From the NCBI GenBank assembly GCA_009773355.1, contig WRPG01000045.1, positions 1-64,000 on the forward strand: a stretch of DNA of 64,000 nucleotides, read 5' to 3'. The stretch is from Limisphaerales bacterium. GTDB taxonomy: Bacteria; Verrucomicrobiota; Verrucomicrobiia; Limisphaerales; SXTU01. Each line of letters starts with the position of its first letter. Within the stretch, counting starts at the first letter, position 1. Both the position numbers and the translations under genes were made by a program. Positions 61,181 through 64,000 of the stretch are shown one piece after another. Below the pieces are notes generated by a model, which made no database searches, was not told where the DNA came from, and saw only the letters and a list, made by a program, of their open reading frames with translations.

Positions 61181-62605
61181 CTAGCCCAGCCGCGCCCGCA
61201 CCGCCACGAAGTAAATCACCAGCAGCGCCGCCAGCAGGTGCAGAATCCAATGGACCGAGCGGCCCTTCCCGGTGAGGAGCTTGATGACGGAGTAGCTGAT
61301 GAAGCCCAGCGCCAGCCCGTCGGCGATGGAGTAGGCCAGCGGAATCCCCAGCACCGTCAGAAACGCCGGCACCGATTCGGTGGGGTCCTCCCAGTCAATC
61401 TTGCTGACATTGCGCAGCATCATCGCGCCCACGAGCACCAGCGCGGGCGCGGTTAACGGCGCGTAGCCGCCCACCATCGCGATCACGGGGCTGAAAAACA
61501 GCGCGAGGAGGAACAGCGCCGCCGTGGCCAGGCTGGTCAGCCCGGTGCGCCCGCCCGCCGCCACGCCGGTCGCGCTCTCGAGGTAGCTTGTCACCGTGCT
61601 GGTGCCGAGGCACGCGCCGGCCGTGGTGCCCAGCGCGTCCGCGACAAAGGCCTCCTTCGCCCGGGGCAGCCGGTTGTCCCGGATGAAACCGGCCTGCTCG
61701 CCCACGCCGACGAGCGTGCCCACCGTGTCGAACAGCACCATGAACAGGAACACGATGACGAAGGGCAGCATCGCCAGCGACAACGCGCCGCGCAGGTCCA
61801 TTTGCAGGAATGTCGGCGCGAGCGACGGCGGGGCGGCGACCAGTTTGTCCGCGAGGGCAAAGCGTTTCACGAGCAGCGATTCAGTGACTTCCTTCGACAT
61901 GGCGATGCCGTCCGGCAGGCTGGGCAGCGCGAGTTTGAACACGATGGCCAGCAGCGTGGCGCTGGCGATGCCCCAGAGAATCGCCCCGCGCACCTGGCGT
62001 GCGTGCAAGGCCGCCGCGACGAACAGGCCGACGAAGAAGATGATGAGGTCGGGCGAGCCGAAGTGGTGGTTGAGCGTCACGCCGGTCGCGGGGCTTTTCA
62101 CGATCAGCCCGGCGTTTTGCAGCCCGATGAACGCGATGAACAGGCCGATGCCCACGGCGATGCCGTTCTTCATGCTGGGACTCAACGCGTCGAGCAGCGT
62201 CTCGCGCACGCGGAAAAGCGACAGCACGAGAAACAGCACGCCTGACACGAACACCACGCCCAGCGCGACCTGCCACGCGTTTGTGAATCCCGCCGCAGCC
62301 GCCGCTGGAATCGCGCCGAACACGAAGAAGAAGTTCTCGCCCATGCCCGGTGCTTGCGCGATGGGGTAGCGCGCGTAGAGCGCCATGATCGCACTCGCCA
62401 GCGCGGCTGACAGACAGGTGGCCGTCGTCACCGCTCCGAACTCCATCCCCGTCGGCCTCCCGAACATCGCGCCCGACAGCACCGCCGGCTGCACGAAAAT
62501 GATGTAGGCCATCGTCAGGAAGGTGGTCAGCCCGGCGACGAGTTCGGTGCGGACGGAGGTCTGGTTTTCGCGGAGCCGGAAGTGCTGTTCGAGGAAGTCG
62601 TTCAT
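61181..62605 (-). CDS. NCS2 family purine permease (AzgA/PbuG type)
   Basis: 474 residues, about 12-14 membrane segments. ELVAGLTTFLTMAYIIFVQP is the NCS2 azg-like signature; QAPGMGENFFFVF and LGTSTVTSYLESATGVAAGG are substrate-site motifs. It likely imports adenine, guanine or hypoxanthine with protons. Transcribed divergently from the VOC gene with a 109-base gap that must hold both promoters. Confidence 0.88.
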   Translation of the reverse strand: MNDFLEQHFRLRENQTSVRTELVAGLTTFLTMAYIIFVQPAVLSGAMFGRPTGMEFGAVTTATCLSAALASAIMALYARYPIAQAPGMGENFFFVFGAIPAAAAAGFTNAWQVALGVVFVSGVLFLVLSLFRVRETLLDALSPSMKNGIAVGIGLFIAFIGLQNAGLIVKSPATGVTLNHHFGSPDLIIFFVGLFVAAALHARQVRGAILWGIASATLLAIVFKLALPSLPDGIAMSKEVTESLLVKRFALADKLVAAPPSLAPTFLQMDLRGALSLAMLPFVIVFLFMVLFDTVGTLVGVGEQAGFIRDNRLPRAKEAFVADALGTTAGACLGTSTVTSYLESATGVAAGGRTGLTSLATAALFLLALFFSPVIAMVGGYAPLTAPALVLVGAMMLRNVSKIDWEDPTESVPAFLTVLGIPLAYSIADGLALGFISYSVIKLLTGKGRSVHWILHLLAALLVIYFVAVRARLG

Positions 62606-62714
62606 GGCGCGAACGTGGCGAGTCTTGAGTCCGCCTGAGAGGCCGGCAAGGGGAATGTCCGCGTGGCGGTTGACGTGCGCCGGTTCGCGTCGGCAGAGTC
62701 ACCGCACCTTGACC

Positions 62715-63182
62715 ATGCAAACCACCGCGAACTCCGGCATCCGCTACGCGCACACCAACCTCATCGCCAACGACTGGAAACGGCTGGCGGATTTCTACAC
62801 GCAGGTCTTCGCCTGCGAGCCGGTCAGCTCGGAACGCGATCATCATGGACCGCAAACCGACGCGCTCACGGCCATGCCCGGCGCGCGGATTCGGGGACGG
62901 CATTTACGACTGCCCGGCCACGGCGAGCGCGGCCCGACCATCGAGATTTTCAGCTACGAGAGGAACGAGCCGCTCCTGCCGACGTGCCTGAACCGGCCCG
63001 GCTTCGCCCATCTCGCCTTCGAGGTGCCGGACGTTGATGCCAAGCGAGCCGAAATCCTGTCGTGGGGTGGCAAGGACGTGGGCCAGCTCGTGACCTTGGA
63101 CATTCCGGGCGCGGGCCGGCTCACGCTCATCTACATGGCCGACCCGGAGGGGAACATCATCGAGCTGCAAAAGTGGCATTGA
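62715..63182 (+). CDS. VOC family protein (glyoxalase/bleomycin-resistance fold)
   Basis: 155 residues from the ATG at 62715. Two VOC half-modules: YAHTNLIANDWKRLADFYTQ and HLAFEVPDVDAKRAEILSWG with ADPEGNIIELQKWH at the end; the metal ligands His and Glu are in place. Lactoylglutathione-lyase-like or dioxygenase-like; the reaction cannot be told. Confidence 0.85.
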   Translation: MQTTANSGIRYAHTNLIANDWKRLADFYTQVFACEPVSSERDHHGPQTDALTAMPGARIRGRHLRLPGHGERGPTIEIFSYERNEPLLPTCLNRPGFAHLAFEVPDVDAKRAEILSWGGKDVGQLVTLDIPGAGRLTLIYMADPEGNIIELQKWH

Positions 63183-63296
63183 GCGGCGTTCCCGGTCGTC
63201 ACCCACACGGGCGCGCGTCGCGGGGCCAGCGACGGTCCACTTGGACAGCCACAACCCGGCGTTTGAAGTCCCGGCTCCGGGAAATGCCACGCCCCC

Positions 63297-63674
63297 TCAC
63301 GGGGTGTCCGGCTCAATCAGGTGGCTGACCAGCACGAGGAGCTCATCGGCCGAGAAGGGCTTGTTCAAGGCTCGGTGCGCCCCGAGCTTTTGGGCCATGC
63401 CAAGGAACGACGACCCGGTCTTGGGCGCGCCGCCGGAAATGGCGATGATCTTCGTGTCCGGATGCCGGCGGCGGATCTCCATGATGGTTTCGATGCCCTC
63501 CCTGCCGGGCATGAACAAGTCCACGATGGCCACCTGGGCCGGGAACGTGCGGAGGGCGGCGATCGCCGCGTCCCCGTCCGCCGCCTCGCGCACCTCGTGG
63601 CCGGAGGTTTCCAGCATCCGCTTGAGGAGGAAACGAAAGCCCTCCTCGTCGTCGGCGATTAGAATTTGTGCCAT
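63297..63674 (-). CDS. Receiver-only response regulator
   Basis: 125 residues, a single REC domain: D8/D9 in IADDEEG, phospho-site D52 in IVDLFMPG, S80 in AISGGAP and K105 in LNKPFSA. It is divergent from the PAS-domain gene at the right edge, which may encode its kinase. Confidence 0.9.
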   Translation of the reverse strand: MAQILIADDEEGFRFLLKRMLETSGHEVREAADGDAAIAALRTFPAQVAIVDLFMPGREGIETIMEIRRRHPDTKIIAISGGAPKTGSSFLGMAQKLGAHRALNKPFSADELLVLVSHLIEPDTP

Positions 63675-63802
63675 GGCAATTCCCGCAAACACCCTGCCTG
63701 CTGCCGGAGGTATCGGCGCGGGCCGGCCGGACTTGAGCGCGAACTGGATGCCGCTCAAGAAACCTCCGCGTCTGCCGATGATGGGGCAACAATGCGCGCC
63801 GC

Positions 63803-64000
63803 ATGAGTCACGAGCCACCTGCCGGCCCCGCCCGGGCCTGGGACGGGCGCTTGGCTGAACGGGCGTCCGGCCAAAACCCGGACCCCGGGCGCTTCCGCTC
63901 CACGGAGGCGTTTTACCACGTCCTGGTGGACAATCTGCCGCACTACGTCTTCCGCAAGGATCCGCACGGGCGGTTCACCTACGCCAACCTGCTCCTGTGC
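63803..64000 (+). CDS. PAS-domain sensor protein (3' end outside window)
   Basis: 66 codons from the ATG at 63803, open to the right edge. After a Pro/Arg-rich start, FYHVLVDNLPHYVFRKDPHG and RFTYANLLLC match the opening of a PAS domain. Probably the N-terminus of a hybrid or histidine kinase paired with the adjacent response regulator, but the kinase part is not visible. Confidence 0.7.
   Translation, partial: MSHEPPAGPARAWDGRLAERASGQNPDPGRFRSTEAFYHVLVDNLPHYVFRKDPHGRFTYANLLLC

Noticed and set aside
63182-63297. Rho-independent terminator between the VOC and response-regulator genes
   Set aside because: A short GC hairpin near 63291-63305 lacks a clear U-tract on either strand.
1-64000. Insertion sequences or prophage
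   Set aside because: No transposase, integrase or phage structural motif was found in any plausible frame; the repeats are short non-coding palindromes.

Overview
The window is GC-rich, densely coded bacterial DNA with no rRNA, tRNA, transposase, integrase or CRISPR array that I can see. The gene content fits Verrucomicrobiota, perhaps the Pedosphaera/Limisphaera side. The signs are twin-arginine exported Gfo/Idh/MocA and DUF1501 proteins, a formylglycine-type sulfatase, a giant SBBP/Ig-like exported protein, weak Shine-Dalgarno signals and many palindromic repeats. This assignment is inference; no marker gene is present.

Layout. 1-12.8 kb: a CHAD protein cut by the left edge, a class C beta-lactamase-fold hydrolase, a DUF819 membrane protein, an exported esterase, a 1528-residue SBBP/Ig-like protein, a sulfatase and a Gfo/Idh/MocA oxidoreductase. 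13.1-20.1 kb (minus strand): an amidohydrolase-family lipoprotein, then an envelope-lipid set of MarR regulator, LplT-like flippase, apolipoprotein N-acyltransferase and Aas-like acyltransferase/acyl-ACP synthetase. 20.1-22.5 kb: a hypothetical protein, a GIDE-LemA fusion and a receiver-only response regulator.

22.7-45.5 kb (plus strand) is the centrepiece: one co-directional run of alpha/beta hydrolase, pfaD, pfaA, a fused pfaB/C-like gene, oleA, oleB, oleC, oleD and a Sfp-type phosphopantetheinyl transferase. Several junctions overlap by 1-4 bases. A complete PUFA-type iterative lipid synthase (KS-AT-3xACP-KR-DH; KS-CLF-AT-2xDH; ER), its activating enzyme and the whole head-to-head olefin pathway (OleABCD) therefore share one locus. 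I infer that the product is a very long polyunsaturated hydrocarbon made by joining two synthase-derived acyl chains.

The same locus is full of imperfect palindromic elements. Some lie between genes (pfaC/oleA, oleA/oleB, oleB/oleC). Members of the same families lie in frame inside pfaA, pfaC and the PPTase gene, almost always at domain linkers or loops. One family is translated in all three forward frames at different sites. This looks like in-frame spread of small palindromes through megasynthase genes, comparable to Rickettsia palindromic elements.

45.5-64 kb is mostly minus strand: pheA, two small coiled-coil proteins, scpB and scpA; a TerB-like protein; a WecG/TagA glycosyltransferase, a hicBA toxin-antitoxin pair with a third coupled gene, and a GDP-mannose/UDP-glucose dehydrogenase; a DUF1501 protein, a lipoprotein and a SulP-STAS-cNMP transporter; a polyphosphate:AMP phosphotransferase next to a tandem-fused adenylate kinase; an SDR, an NCS2 purine permease, a VOC protein, a second lone response regulator, and the start of a PAS-domain sensor cut by the right edge.
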